From Algoriphagus boseongensis (GTDB lineage: Bacteria; Bacteroidota; Bacteroidia; Cytophagales; Cyclobacteriaceae): a stretch of DNA of 54,583 nt. The notes below the pieces were generated by a model. The model did not search any database. It saw nothing but the letters and a program-made list of their open reading frames with translations, and was not told where the DNA came from. Positions within the stretch are counted from its first letter, which is position 1; every line of letters starts with the position of its first letter. Positions 1-8,837 of the stretch are shown here, in pieces. The stretch spans positions 1 through 54,583 of the forward strand of contig NZ_SNYF01000012.1 in NCBI RefSeq assembly GCF_004362805.1, in the 5' to 3' direction. Both the position numbers and the translations under genes were made by a program.

Positions 1-162
1 AGACTGGAGTACCAGTGGTTTGGCAAGACCCGACCTATCCACAACTGTGACGAGGTGACCTGTACCCCTGCGATGCACCAGCTGAACAGACGTACCGAGC
101 TGAGAGTGGGCAAGACCTCCTACGGCTACACCGGCAGACAGAAGAAGGTGGATACCATGTAA
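1..162 (+). CDS. OmpA-family outer-membrane protein, C-terminal end only
   Basis: The window opens inside a gene whose last 53 codons are present in frame 1, ending with TAA at 160-162. The residues contain HQLNRRTELRV preceded by a pair of cysteines (NCDEVTC), the typical end of the peptidoglycan-binding OmpA domain in Bacteroidota, where the NRRTE segment closes the domain. The 5' part lies outside the window. Codon use is strikingly GC-rich (ACC, CTG, GGC, GTG) compared with the AT-rich genes that follow, which suggests high expression or a different history. Such OmpA proteins often sit downstream of PorP/SprF and a giant adhesin; that context cannot be checked here. The family call is good, the exact role is unknown. 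Confidence 0.75.
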   Translation, partial: RLEYQWFGKTRPIHNCDEVTCTPAMHQLNRRTELRVGKTSYGYTGRQKKVDTM

Positions 163-200
163 GCACCACAAAACAGAACAGATAACAAATCCTAACCATC

Positions 201-232
201 AAAAAAGGCCTTCATCTCGAAGGCCTTTTTGG
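201..232 (+). terminator. Rho-independent terminator after the OmpA-family gene
   Basis: A perfect 12-bp stem (202-213 with 219-230, core AAGGCCTT) encloses a 5-base loop. The right arm itself ends in a run of T. It lies 40 bases after the stop codon of the OmpA-family gene. Confidence 0.85.
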
Positions 233-233
233 T

Positions 234-813
234 TTAGAAAGGTTTGGGGAAGGAATTGGCCCTTAAATTCTTTTCGGCAAGTTTGACCGTTTCTTGAATT
301 CTTTTCAACCGAGTATTTTCTGTTTTTGCGTTATAAATCCACTCTAAAATTCCTCTTCTAGCGGAGGACCGGAATTCTTTCCAAAACTGAAAAGTGACGA
401 AATCTTAAGAAAATTCCCACAAATGGTCCTTTGGTTCGATATGCACGTCAACTTCATTTAGAGCATTCCATGTTCTATTGACTTTAGCAAGTTCAACCAT
501 GGCTAGCCCAGAAGCTCCCATTTTATTCTCTTTTATCAGTTTTGCGACCTTTTCTTTATTGACTTTGCTCCAGTTGCTTTTTGGATTGCGCTTTGAAAAA
601 TATAAATAGAAGCTTTCTTTATCTCTTTTGTTGGGTTTACTATCTACCCATCCAAGGCATAAAGCAACATTGATTGCTTTATCTAAAGAAATGTTAGGTT
701 TTCTACTTCCTTTTTAAAAATGATAAGTCAAACGGAGTCGAATTTTTCCTGATTAGTCCTTAACCATTTCCTCCTAGCTTATGAAGATTCTCTGTAAAAT
801 TCAGGCTTTTCAT
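234..813 (-). pseudogene. Decayed YdeI/OmpD-associated family protein
   Basis: Read on the minus strand from an ATG at 811-813, the region encodes recognisable YdeI-family segments: KWLRTNQEKFDSV, then GSRKPNISLDKAI, ALCLGWVDSKP, NWSKVNKEKVAKLI, and finally SSARRGILEWIYNAKTENTR near the end. The family is usually about 190-200 residues, and this span fits that. Lesions visible are a TGA where the family has Trp (in VWL), a one-base loss in an A run just before GSRKP that shifts frame, and an in-frame TAA at 405-407. There may also be a small indel near the N-terminus and a short deletion around the TAA. Frame otherwise continues to TAA at 234-236. The gene is therefore very probably dead, or the lesions are sequence errors; three independent errors seem less likely. 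Function of the intact family is poorly defined (E. coli YdeI is linked to polymyxin and peptide resistance). Confidence 0.8.
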
Positions 814-828
814 TTTTTCCTTTTCAAA

Positions 829-853
829 AAAAAAGCCCGAATAAATCGGGCTT
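829..853 (-). terminator. Terminator after the gldJ-like gene
   Basis: On the minus strand an 8-bp stem (AAGCCCGA with TCGGGCTT) is followed by nine T residues. It sits about 25 bases beyond the stop of the GldJ-like gene at 876. Confidence 0.8.
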
Positions 854-875
854 GTATTTAAGTGATATTGGAATG

Positions 876-2099
876 TTATTTTCCTCGTTCTCCAATAGAG
901 ATCATTGCACATCTAAAACCAATGTGGTTGGTAGCAGAATCTTGGTGCATAAATCTTCTAGTTCCTGGAGCAAGCCAATAAGCTACATCTTTCCAAGAAC
1001 CTCCTTTGTATACTCTTAATTCGTCAGTAAACATTGAGGTTTCATAGTTTTCCTGCTCGTCATAAACTCCATCTTTTCTAAGTGGGTTAAGATCATCAGC
1101 ATCTTGGAAAGTCAACGGTCTGTAAACGTCATAAACCCATTCGTTCATGTTTCCAGCCATATGATACAATCCAAAATCATTTGGAGCCATGTCATAAACG
1201 TTGGTAGGAAGAATCTCACCGTCATTTCTTTGATTACCAGAAATACCGGCGTAGTCACCACGGCCTCTTTTGAAGTTGGCTAAGAAATCACCTTGTTTAC
1301 CTTTTCTTTTCACATTGTATGGATTTCTAACCCCTCTTCCGTCCCATGGATAGATTCGTCCATATTCCTGGTTTTCATCCAAATATTGGGTACCGATCAT
1401 GGCTTTTGCTGCATATTCCCATTCTGCCTCATTTGGAAGACGGAAATCTGCCATCGCCACACCTCTTTCGATCAATTGATTTTTAGTGAAGGAAGAATCA
1501 ATTCCTCTTTCTTCTCTTACTAAATCCTGAACGAAATCAGTTCTCCATTTAGAATAAGTATTTGCTTGCTTCCAAGAAACTCCAGCTACTGGATAAAAAT
1601 TGAAACCGGGGAAACGGAAATAATAAGACTGATACAAATCATTGAAAGACATCGCTCCAGACCAAACGTTATCGGCTGGCTCAAGCTTGGCCACAGAATC
1701 AGCGCTTACCTTTTTCTTCATGTAAAACAAAAATTCTCTGTAATCATTGTTAGTGATTTCAGTTTCGTCCATGTAAAAAGAGGCAATTGAAACAGTTCTT
1801 TCCAAATTGTCCCGGAAAGCCATTACGTCATCTTCCTGAGAACCAAGCACAGTTCTACCGCCTTGGATAAATTTCAAATTTGGACCAGGAATTTGCTCAG
1901 CTCTTCTAGCTACGAAAAAGTTTGTGGAATCATTTTCGTCGAAAGAAAATTCAGATCCAGTTGTCGCACTTTTCTTACCCGGATCATTGGCGGTACGTCT
2001 TCCGTACCCAGGAGTTTTGTTACAAGAAGATAAAAAGCTTGCAGAAACCAGCATAAAAGCTGATGCCCACATTCCCCAAGAGTTGTTTGTAAGACGCAT
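876..2099 (-). CDS. gldJ: GldJ-like gliding/T9SS lipoprotein with sulfatase-modifying-factor fold
   Basis: A 407-residue protein with an N-terminal signal ending in a lipobox (FLSSC, Cys about residue 26), so an envelope lipoprotein. The rest is an FGE/SUMF1-type domain: FYMDETEITNNDYREF, PVAGVSWKQANTYSKW, LPNEAEWEYAAKA, and the closing KGGSW...GFRCAM. In Bacteroidota such lipoproteins are GldJ or GldK, required for gliding and stability of the type IX secretion apparatus; they are not thought to be active formylglycine enzymes. GldK is normally followed by gldLMN, which are absent here, so GldJ is the better assignment. It is transcribed alone, downstream of mfd on the same strand with a 180-base gap. 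An alternative start at Met10 would give a shorter signal peptide. Family certain, GldJ versus GldK less so. Confidence 0.75.
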   Translation of the reverse strand: MRLTNNSWGMWASAFMLVSASFLSSCNKTPGYGRRTANDPGKKSATTGSEFSFDENDSTNFFVARRAEQIPGPNLKFIQGGRTVLGSQEDDVMAFRDNLERTVSIASFYMDETEITNNDYREFLFYMKKKVSADSVAKLEPADNVWSGAMSFNDLYQSYYFRFPGFNFYPVAGVSWKQANTYSKWRTDFVQDLVREERGIDSSFTKNQLIERGVAMADFRLPNEAEWEYAAKAMIGTQYLDENQEYGRIYPWDGRGVRNPYNVKRKGKQGDFLANFKRGRGDYAGISGNQRNDGEILPTNVYDMAPNDFGLYHMAGNMNEWVYDVYRPLTFQDADDLNPLRKDGVYDEQENYETSMFTDELRVYKGGSWKDVAYWLAPGTRRFMHQDSATNHIGFRCAMISIGERGK

Positions 2100-2279
2100 A
2101 TTTCAGATGTTAGGTCTATTTCAGATTGCTAATATATAGGCATTGAAATCTAGTTCCAATGATTTTTATTTTTGTGAGTATTTGCAAAAGGCCTTGAAAT
2201 CAATAATTGAGGCATATTCTGCAAAATACTCATGCGAAAGCGCAATATTTATGCCAGTTAAATTTTGAATTTTTTTTCT

Positions 2280-5200
2280 CTATTTCATTTCTAAAAGCAT
2301 CTTTTCCGCTTCTTTGATCGACTTTATCCCTTCAATGGTAAGAATCAAACGATTTTTGTACTCCTTTATTTTACAATTTTTTGGATGGAGTTGGACAAAT
2401 TTCATAATTCCTCCAAAAATCCCTGAGGAATAAAAATCATCCCGGCCAGAAGGCAATAAGTAACACTTCATTTGTTTGCCCTTCAACACTAGCTTTTCGA
2501 TTCCCAATTTTTCAGCCAACCACCTTAGGCGAACAGTTTCCATCAGATCTTTCACGGTCTCTGGAAGAGGGCCAAATCTATCTGAAAGCATGGAAGAAAA
2601 TTTGCTCAATTCTTCCTCATTTTTGATGGAATCCAGCTTGGAATATAGGCCTAATCGTTCGCTGATATTTCCAACATATTCTTCCGGAATAAGGAGTTCC
2701 AAGTCCGTTTCAATGGTACAATCTTGTACCAAAACCTTTACTTTTTCCTTAAGATCGGTTTCGAAAAGCGCAGCAAATTCATTTTCCTTCAGTTCTTGAA
2801 CTGCCTCATCGAGAATCTTGTGATACATCTCAAAGCCCAAATCAGTGATAAATCCACTTTGCTCTGCACCCAAAAGATTGCCGGCTCCCCGAATATCCAA
2901 ATCCTTCATGGCTACCTTAAACCCATCTCCCAGATCGGAAAATTCTTCCAAAGTCTGCAATCTTTTCCTTGCTTCAGGAGTCAATCCAGACATCGGAGGG
3001 GTCAAAAGGTAGCAGAAAGCCTTTTTGTTACTTCGACCAACTCGTCCCCGCATCTGGTGAAGATCGCTCAAGCCAAACATGTGAGCCCGATTAATGATGA
3101 TTGTATTGGCATTTGGAATATCCAAGCCTGATTCGATGATATTGGTTGAAACAAGCACATCGTATTCATGATTGATAAAATCAACCATGATTTTTTCAAG
3201 CTTCTTTCCGTCCATTTGACCATGAGCACCAATTACCCGGGCATCTGGAACCAGCTTTTTGATCAAGTTTGCGATGCTATCTATTTCTCCTACACGATTG
3301 TGAACAAAAAACACCTGCCCTCCTCTCCTCAATTCATAAGCCACTGAGTCGCGGATGATTTCTTCTTGGAAAGTTTGGACTTCAGTTGTTACAGGTTGCC
3401 TATTGGGAGGAGCAGTGGCAATTACTGAAAGATCCCTTGCTCCCATCAAGGAAAAATGAAGTGTTCTAGGGATTGGAGTGGCTGTCAAGGTGAGTACATC
3501 CACGTTGACGCGAAGATTTTTCAATTGATCTTTCACCTTTACCCCAAACTTCTGCTCCTCATCAATTATCAAAAGGCCAAGATCCTTGAATTCAATGTCT
3601 TTGTTAACAATCTTATGAGTTCCGACCAGAATATCAATTTCTCCGGTTTTGACTTGATTGACGATTTCTTTGACTTCCTTGGTTGTTCGGAAGCGATTGA
3701 TATAATCCACCTTTACTGGGAAATTTTCTAGCCTTTCCTTGAAGGTTTGAAAATGCTGCATGGCCAAGATGGTCGTAGGAACCAAAACCGCCACTTGCTT
3801 TCGGTCATTAACAGCTTTGAAAGCCGCCCGAATAGCAACCTCCGTTTTCCCAAATCCCACATCTCCACAAACCAATCGATCCATGGGGTAATTTTTTTCC
3901 ATATCAGATTTTACATCTGAAGTGGCTAAAGCCTGATCCGGAGTATCCTCATAGATAAATGAGGATTCCAACTCAATCTGTAAAACTGAATCCTTGGAAA
4001 ATTGAAATCCTGGAGCTGACCTTCGCTTGGCATAAAGGTTTATCAAATCCTTGGCAATGTCCTTAACCTGCTTTTTGACCCGACTCTTTTTATTCTCCCA
4101 ATCCGGTGATCCCAATTTGGACATGGAAGGAACTTGGCCTTCCTGTCCGGAATATTTTGAGATTTTATGAAGGGAGTGAATGTTAACATACAGGAGGTCA
4201 TCGTCCCTAAAAATCAATCGGACCGCTTCCTGCATTTTCCCCCCGACATCCACTTTTTCCAAACCTGCAAAGCGACCTACCCCATAATCGATATGCACCA
4301 CAAAGTCCCCAGGATGCAGACTTTTTAGCTCTTTTATAGTTAGTGCCTTTGATTTGCTGGCCTTTGCTTTGGTTTTATAGCGATGAAATCGCTCAAAAAG
4401 CTGATGATCTGTATAGCATGCGATTTTTAGGTTTCTGTCGACAAAACCCTCTCTCAATCCTAAAAGCATGCTTTGGACGTGTAGAGTAGGATCTAGCTCA
4501 TGAAAAATACCTAAAAGCCGATCAATCTGCTTTTCATTTTCTGCGGTAATTAGATTGGTGATTCCAGATTTTTCATTTTCGGAAAGATTGGCTACCAGCA
4601 GATCAAAATTTTTATTGAAGGATGGCTGAGGCTGACTGTCCCAAACAATTTTATTTTCTGTCTTGAGATAAAATTGACGCCCAAACTCTACTGTTGAGAA
4701 TTGTTTGATTTGGTTGGTAAAAGGCTTTGCTCCATCAAATAAATCTTCAGGTTTTAGAAGTAATTTTTCGGTGTGTGTAGCTTTGACAATCTGCTGAAAA
4801 GCCTGTTCTGCTTTATGAAAACACTCCTCCATCACGTCAGCAGTGAGTTGAAAATCTTTCAACCAAACGATGGTTTCTTGTGGTAAAAACTCCAAAAAAG
4901 ACTGACGTACTTCCTGCAAAAGCTTGGTTTGTACGTTCGGGATCAGAGAAATCTGATCTACTGAAGCTATGGAAAGCTGAGTTTCAGGATCGAATGTTCG
5001 AATGCTTTCTACCTCTTTTCCAAATAGCTCCAGTCGATAAGGATGCTCAAAGGAATAAGAGAAAACGTCCAAAATCCCTCCCCGGATAGCAAATTGCCCT
5101 GGCTCATAGACAAAATCCGTTCGCTCAAAGTCATAGCTCGACAATAGCTCAGTCACAAACTCCATGTCTACTGCCTCTCCAACTCTTACCGAAAAGGTAT

Positions 5201-5627
5201 TTTCCACCAAGGATCTTTTGTTAATCACCTTTTCATAAAGAGCCTCAGGATAGGTGATGATCAGGCTTGATTTTCTTTTGGTCTCTAAGATTTTATTCAA
5301 AATCTCTGCTCTCATCAGCACGTTGGCATTATCCACTTCGTCATACTGATAAGGGCGCTTGAAGCTTCCTGGGAAAACTAGATGATCTTCAATACCCAAG
5401 AGGTTTTGCAAATCTGAATTGAAATAAGCGGCCTCTTCCTTGTCCTGTGCAATGATTAGATGAGTTCCTCCTTTTTGCTCAAAATAGGAAGCGAGCAATA
5501 CCATATCCAAGCTACCGGAAAGACCTCGAAGCTGAATTTTAAACTGGTCTTTAGAACTTAGCTGAAGACTTAAGGTCTGAAAAATCGGGTCGGCTTGGTA
5601 TAGAGAAATGAAGGACTGTCGATCCAC
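2280..5627 (-). CDS. mfd: Transcription-repair coupling factor Mfd
   Basis: A 1115-residue protein, the normal length for Mfd, the ATP-driven translocase that removes stalled RNA polymerase from lesions and recruits UvrA. Domain order is visible: a UvrB-like N-terminal module, the RNA polymerase-interaction/CarD-like region (DFVVHIDYGVGRFAGLEKV, about residue 440), then the RecG-like helicase with Walker A (GDVGFGKTEVA), the DEEQ box (LLIIDEEQKFGVK), TATPIPRTLH and the arginine-finger motif QMRGRVGRS, and a C-terminal TRCF domain. No key motif is missing. The gene stands alone, with a TAnnTTTG element 41 bases upstream of the start. Confidence 0.98.
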   Translation of the reverse strand: MDRQSFISLYQADPIFQTLSLQLSSKDQFKIQLRGLSGSLDMVLLASYFEQKGGTHLIIAQDKEEAAYFNSDLQNLLGIEDHLVFPGSFKRPYQYDEVDNANVLMRAEILNKILETKRKSSLIITYPEALYEKVINKRSLVENTFSVRVGEAVDMEFVTELLSSYDFERTDFVYEPGQFAIRGGILDVFSYSFEHPYRLELFGKEVESIRTFDPETQLSIASVDQISLIPNVQTKLLQEVRQSFLEFLPQETIVWLKDFQLTADVMEECFHKAEQAFQQIVKATHTEKLLLKPEDLFDGAKPFTNQIKQFSTVEFGRQFYLKTENKIVWDSQPQPSFNKNFDLLVANLSENEKSGITNLITAENEKQIDRLLGIFHELDPTLHVQSMLLGLREGFVDRNLKIACYTDHQLFERFHRYKTKAKASKSKALTIKELKSLHPGDFVVHIDYGVGRFAGLEKVDVGGKMQEAVRLIFRDDDLLYVNIHSLHKISKYSGQEGQVPSMSKLGSPDWENKKSRVKKQVKDIAKDLINLYAKRRSAPGFQFSKDSVLQIELESSFIYEDTPDQALATSDVKSDMEKNYPMDRLVCGDVGFGKTEVAIRAAFKAVNDRKQVAVLVPTTILAMQHFQTFKERLENFPVKVDYINRFRTTKEVKEIVNQVKTGEIDILVGTHKIVNKDIEFKDLGLLIIDEEQKFGVKVKDQLKNLRVNVDVLTLTATPIPRTLHFSLMGARDLSVIATAPPNRQPVTTEVQTFQEEIIRDSVAYELRRGGQVFFVHNRVGEIDSIANLIKKLVPDARVIGAHGQMDGKKLEKIMVDFINHEYDVLVSTNIIESGLDIPNANTIIINRAHMFGLSDLHQMRGRVGRSNKKAFCYLLTPPMSGLTPEARKRLQTLEEFSDLGDGFKVAMKDLDIRGAGNLLGAEQSGFITDLGFEMYHKILDEAVQELKENEFAALFETDLKEKVKVLVQDCTIETDLELLIPEEYVGNISERLGLYSKLDSIKNEEELSKFSSMLSDRFGPLPETVKDLMETVRLRWLAEKLGIEKLVLKGKQMKCYLLPSGRDDFYSSGIFGGIMKFVQLHPKNCKIKEYKNRLILTIEGIKSIKEAEKMLLEMK

Positions 5628-5667
5628 AGTGGGCTAATTTTGGAATGGGGTGCCTAGGTTGAATGCG

Positions 5668-5675
5668 CAAATTTA
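5668..5675 (-). promoter_or_regulatory. Candidate mfd promoter (-7 element TAAATTTG)
   Basis: TAAATTTG on the minus strand matches the Bacteroidota TAnnTTTG -7 consensus exactly and lies about 41 bases upstream of the mfd start. I see no clear -33 TTG at the usual spacing, so this rests on one element. Confidence 0.4.
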
Positions 5676-5757
5676 GGGCTTTTGAGCTTTACTAGACTTA
5701 ATTCTTCTGAAATGGTAATTTTCTGAACCAAGTGCCCGTTAAAATGTTTGAGATTGC

Positions 5758-6372
5758 ATGGGAGACTCGAATACATCATCAACCTTTCTCCAAAAAATGG
5801 AAAGGCTGCATCCATACGAGATGCTGCTCTATCTTGGCATGGTCAGTAGTGGCCTTATTTTCCTTTTTCTGACAGCTGCTTTTCTCTTTTCTGGTTTGCA
5901 TCAGCTCGCCGGATTTAACAAGCACATACCGGTTTCCTTTCTGATTTCTACATTTTTGCTTGTCTTAAGTGGATATACAGCTACTAAAATGAGACTTTAC
6001 TATCAGGAGGAAAGGATTCCTGAGTTGGAAAGTTCTCTTAGAAACACTTTCCTTTTGGGAATTGCCTTTACTGTTTTACAGTTTGCAGGATGGAAAGAAT
6101 TGGATCAAATGGGAGTGAGTTTCACCGGAATTCCAAGCGGAAGCTTTCTATATGTACTTTCCGGAATCCATATTTTTCACCTGTTGGGAGCCATGGTTTT
6201 TGCTTTGATTCTCCTCTATCAGTTGAGAAAAACTCAAGAGGATGGGATCAGGCGGCTGATCTTGGTGACCAATCCTTTTGAAAAAATGAGAATCCGCTTA
6301 TTTACTGTCTATTGGCACTTTATGGATGTGATTTGGCTGATTTTGTTTTTACTATTTATCCTAAGTTTTTAA
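5758..6372 (+). CDS. Heme-copper oxidase subunit III-like membrane protein
   Basis: A 204-residue protein with about five hydrophobic helices and the layout of cytochrome c oxidase subunit III: an N-terminal HPYEMLLYLGMVSSG, a central loop, GIHIFHLLGAMVF, and the closing YWHFMDVIWLILFLLF, whose YWHF.D..W pattern is characteristic. Subunit III lacks redox centres and supports the catalytic subunit I in the cytoplasmic membrane. No subunit I, II or heme-insertion gene is adjacent, so this is an isolated subunit III-like copy, perhaps an accessory or alternative subunit. Its TAA overlaps the ATG of the next gene by one base, so the two are probably translationally coupled. Confidence 0.85.
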   Translation: MGDSNTSSTFLQKMERLHPYEMLLYLGMVSSGLIFLFLTAAFLFSGLHQLAGFNKHIPVSFLISTFLLVLSGYTATKMRLYYQEERIPELESSLRNTFLLGIAFTVLQFAGWKELDQMGVSFTGIPSGSFLYVLSGIHIFHLLGAMVFALILLYQLRKTQEDGIRRLILVTNPFEKMRIRLFTVYWHFMDVIWLILFLLFILSF

Positions 6373-6821
6373 TGAAATTGACCCTAGAAACTACCGTCGA
6401 GCAGGGCTATTTGGATGTAAAATCCGGATTCACGGAAAAGCTATTCAAAAAGTTAAGCCCTCCATTTCCTCCGGTAAAAGTCATTCGATTTGATGGCTGT
6501 GAAAAGGGGGATTTAGTCAGCCTAGAGTTGAATTTCCTTCTTTTCAAGCAAAAATGGACCAGTGAAATCAAAGAGGGATTCACCAATGAATTTGAGTTTT
6601 GCTTTGTAGACGAAGGAATTGAATTACCCTTTTTCCTTAAAAAATGGCATCACCGACACCGGGTAATTTCTTCTGGGATCCAGTCAAAAATTCGGGATGA
6701 AATCACTTTTGAGGCTCCTTTGGGACTTTTGACTCTACTTTTATATCCAGCAATGTGGGTTCTGTTTTCCTATAGAAAACCCATCTATAAAAAGATGTTT
6801 AAAAGGGCTGTAAATCCTTGA
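6372..6821 (+). CDS. SRPBCC-fold (START-like) ligand-binding protein
   Basis: A 149-residue protein that I start at the ATG overlapping the upstream stop (TAATG), giving the N-terminus MKLTLETTVEQ, rather than at an earlier ATG inside the upstream gene. The alternating strand pattern, the conserved FDGCEKGD turn and the C-terminal long helix (GLLTLLLYPAMWVLFSYRK) resemble SRPBCC proteins found in many Bacteroidota. No catalytic residues are known, and the ligand is unknown. Its last 23 bases overlap the 3' end of the convergent fur-type gene. The family call is from pattern resemblance only. Confidence 0.65.
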   Translation: MKLTLETTVEQGYLDVKSGFTEKLFKKLSPPFPPVKVIRFDGCEKGDLVSLELNFLLFKQKWTSEIKEGFTNEFEFCFVDEGIELPFFLKKWHHRHRVISSGIQSKIRDEITFEAPLGLLTLLLYPAMWVLFSYRKPIYKKMFKRAVNP

Positions 6822-7278
6822 GATTTTCGCAATTCTCAATTTTACAATCCCCATACAAAACAAGGGAATGACTGGTGATGGCCGATTGGAAGCTTTTACC
6901 CATCGCCTCTTTGATTTCATTGATTTTTGGATCTGAAAACTCACGGATTTTGCGGCACTGGTTGCATACGTGATGATCGTGATGCTTATAGGTTAGTGCC
7001 TGTTCGTACAAAGCAACCTTGTCCTTGAACTGGTGTTTTACCGCTAAACCACTTTCAACCAAGAGGTCCAAAGTATTGTAAATAGTGGCCCGACTGATCG
7101 TATAACCCTTGTTTCTCATTTTGAGAAAAAGCCCTTCTACGTCGATATGCTCATCTTCCGGCAATAAATACAGTTCGTCAATCACAGAAAATCGCTCAGG
7201 AGTTTTCCGGCTGCCTTGTTTGGAAAGAAAGTTTTCGAAGATTTTTTTCGCCTTTTCGATCAGTACTGTATTAGCCAT
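6799..7278 (-). CDS. Fur-family metal/peroxide-responsive repressor
   Basis: A 159-residue protein starting MANTVLIEKAKKIFE; an upstream in-frame Met would add 23 residues unlike the family. It has the winged helix (SRATIYNTLDLLVESGL), the metal-site motif HHDHHVCNQCRKI and a second cysteine pair (GDCKIENC) for structural zinc. Members are Fur (iron), Zur (zinc) or PerR (peroxide). The HHDHH...CNQC arrangement does not separate these, though this short type is often PerR/Fur-like in Bacteroidota. It is transcribed convergently with the SRPBCC gene and overlaps it by 23 bases at the 3' ends. Confidence 0.93.
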   Translation of the reverse strand: MANTVLIEKAKKIFENFLSKQGSRKTPERFSVIDELYLLPEDEHIDVEGLFLKMRNKGYTISRATIYNTLDLLVESGLAVKHQFKDKVALYEQALTYKHHDHHVCNQCRKIREFSDPKINEIKEAMGKSFQSAITSHSLVLYGDCKIENCENLKDLQPF

Positions 7279-7487
7279 GGGAATGTGAGATAATTTTAAA
7301 GATGAAATTTTCTGATTTTTTAGGCAACCTAGAAGCCCATTGGCCATCTAATTTGGGTTCATTCTAAATTGGAAAGAAGTTATGACTTTGTTTTGCAACA
7401 ATTCTTGGCAGAATTCGATTTTTAAAAGTAAAGGACTCTTTTAAAGTTGTTAACTTATAGAGACCATTCACCCAACTTATCTACCTC

Positions 7488-8735
7488 TTGAAAAAACATC
7501 TTCTTTGGTTTTTTTCACTGCTTTTGCCTTTACTACTTGAGGCTCAGGTACCTGGATTTTTTATGAAGGAGGATAAACGTATGGTTAGAATTCCATTCTA
7601 TTCTTCCAATAGTTTGATCATTATTCCTGTTTCGATTAATGGCAATGAGGCTGTCAATTTTTTGGTAGATACTGGAGTAAAATCGAATATACTTTTTAGC
7701 AAAAAATTAGGCGATGCTCTGGGGCTTGAATATACCCGGAGGATAAACATAGTCGGAGCTGATGGAAGTGATCAAATCATGGCTCAGGTTTCTCCCATAA
7801 ATACCTTGGATGTGGGTCCTGTGGAAGGAAGACTCCAAAGTTTATTGGTCTTAGAGGAAGATTTTTTTGAATTGGAATCTGTAATCGGGGTACCTGTTTA
7901 TGGAGTGCTTGGATATGAATTTTTCAAATACAATCCCATAAGAGTCAATTATGACGATGGGTGGTTGGATTTTTTTAGAGAAAAGGCCATGAAATGGAAA
8001 CCTCCGTTTTATAGAAAACTGGACATGTCCATTGATGATAGTAAAGCCTATATCCAGGCAAAGATTAAGCAAAGCAATGGTCCAAAATTGAAGGCTAAAT
8101 TATTGGTTGATACAGGGGCAAATCATGGGCTTTTACTCAATAGAGAAACTTCAGACTCAATCAAAATGCCTCTTGAGTTTATTGAATCTGAGTTGGGACA
8201 ATCTTTAGGTGGTGTTTTGTATGGATATATAGGGAGAGTTTCAGCGCTTAATTTGGGAGGTTTGACTATGGAGGAGGTATTGACTTCATATCCTGAAGAG
8301 ACTGACTATAGCTCCATAATTAAAGCCTCTGGCAGAATGGGAAGCCTAGGGTCTGAAGTCTTGGGGAAAACAAGGATAATTTTAGACTATCCAAGAAAGA
8401 AATTTTTGGTGAGAAAAGGGCAGACTTTCTATACTCCCTTTGAATTTGACATGAGTGGTCTTATAGTCAAAAAAGTGCCAAATGATGAAAACCGGATTTT
8501 TATAGGGGAAGTAAGACCAGGGTCTCCAGCTTATAGAGTTGGTATTTTACCATTTGATGAAATACTTTCCATCAATAAGGTTCCGACATTTTTATGGGAA
8601 CTTACTGAGGTTTTTAAATTGCTAAGGTCAGAGGAAGGAAGGGAAATCCAATTTGAAATGAGGAGGTATATCAACAATGATATCAACCAATTCAGTGACT
8701 ACAAAGTAAGCATCTTCCTTAGAAAGCAGATTTAG
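7488..8735 (+). CDS. Secreted two-lobed retropepsin-like aspartyl protease with PDZ domain
   Basis: A 415-residue protein with a TTG start and a clear signal peptide (LLWFFSLLLPLLLEAQ). Two aspartyl-protease active-site motifs occur: FLVDTGVKSNILF near residue 58 and LLVDTGANHGLLL near 205, so both lobes are carried by one chain, unlike dimeric retropepsins. Residues about 320-400 form a PDZ domain (GEVRPGSPAYRVGILPFDE, then the beta strands). Such proteins are common in Bacteroidota and are probably periplasmic or surface proteases; substrates are unknown. It is the first gene after a divergent gap with the fur-type gene and is followed 102 bases later by lemA. Confidence 0.9.
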   Translation: MKKHLLWFFSLLLPLLLEAQVPGFFMKEDKRMVRIPFYSSNSLIIIPVSINGNEAVNFLVDTGVKSNILFSKKLGDALGLEYTRRINIVGADGSDQIMAQVSPINTLDVGPVEGRLQSLLVLEEDFFELESVIGVPVYGVLGYEFFKYNPIRVNYDDGWLDFFREKAMKWKPPFYRKLDMSIDDSKAYIQAKIKQSNGPKLKAKLLVDTGANHGLLLNRETSDSIKMPLEFIESELGQSLGGVLYGYIGRVSALNLGGLTMEEVLTSYPEETDYSSIIKASGRMGSLGSEVLGKTRIILDYPRKKFLVRKGQTFYTPFEFDMSGLIVKKVPNDENRIFIGEVRPGSPAYRVGILPFDEILSINKVPTFLWELTEVFKLLRSEEGREIQFEMRRYINNDINQFSDYKVSIFLRKQI

Positions 8736-8763
8736 TATTTCTACTTACAAAAGAAAATTTGGG

Positions 8764-8771
8764 TAAATTTG
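8764..8771 (+). promoter_or_regulatory. Candidate lemA promoter (TAAATTTG)
   Basis: An exact TAnnTTTG -7 element lies 67 bases before the lemA start in the gap after the protease gene. No TTG is seen at the usual -33 spacing, so support is partial. If real, it separates the LemA-TPM operon from the protease gene. Confidence 0.35.
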
Positions 8772-8837
8772 ATCCAAGTGAAAACAAAAGAGGAAGATTT
8801 ACGTGAACTCTCCTCGCTTTAAAATCAACTTAGAACT

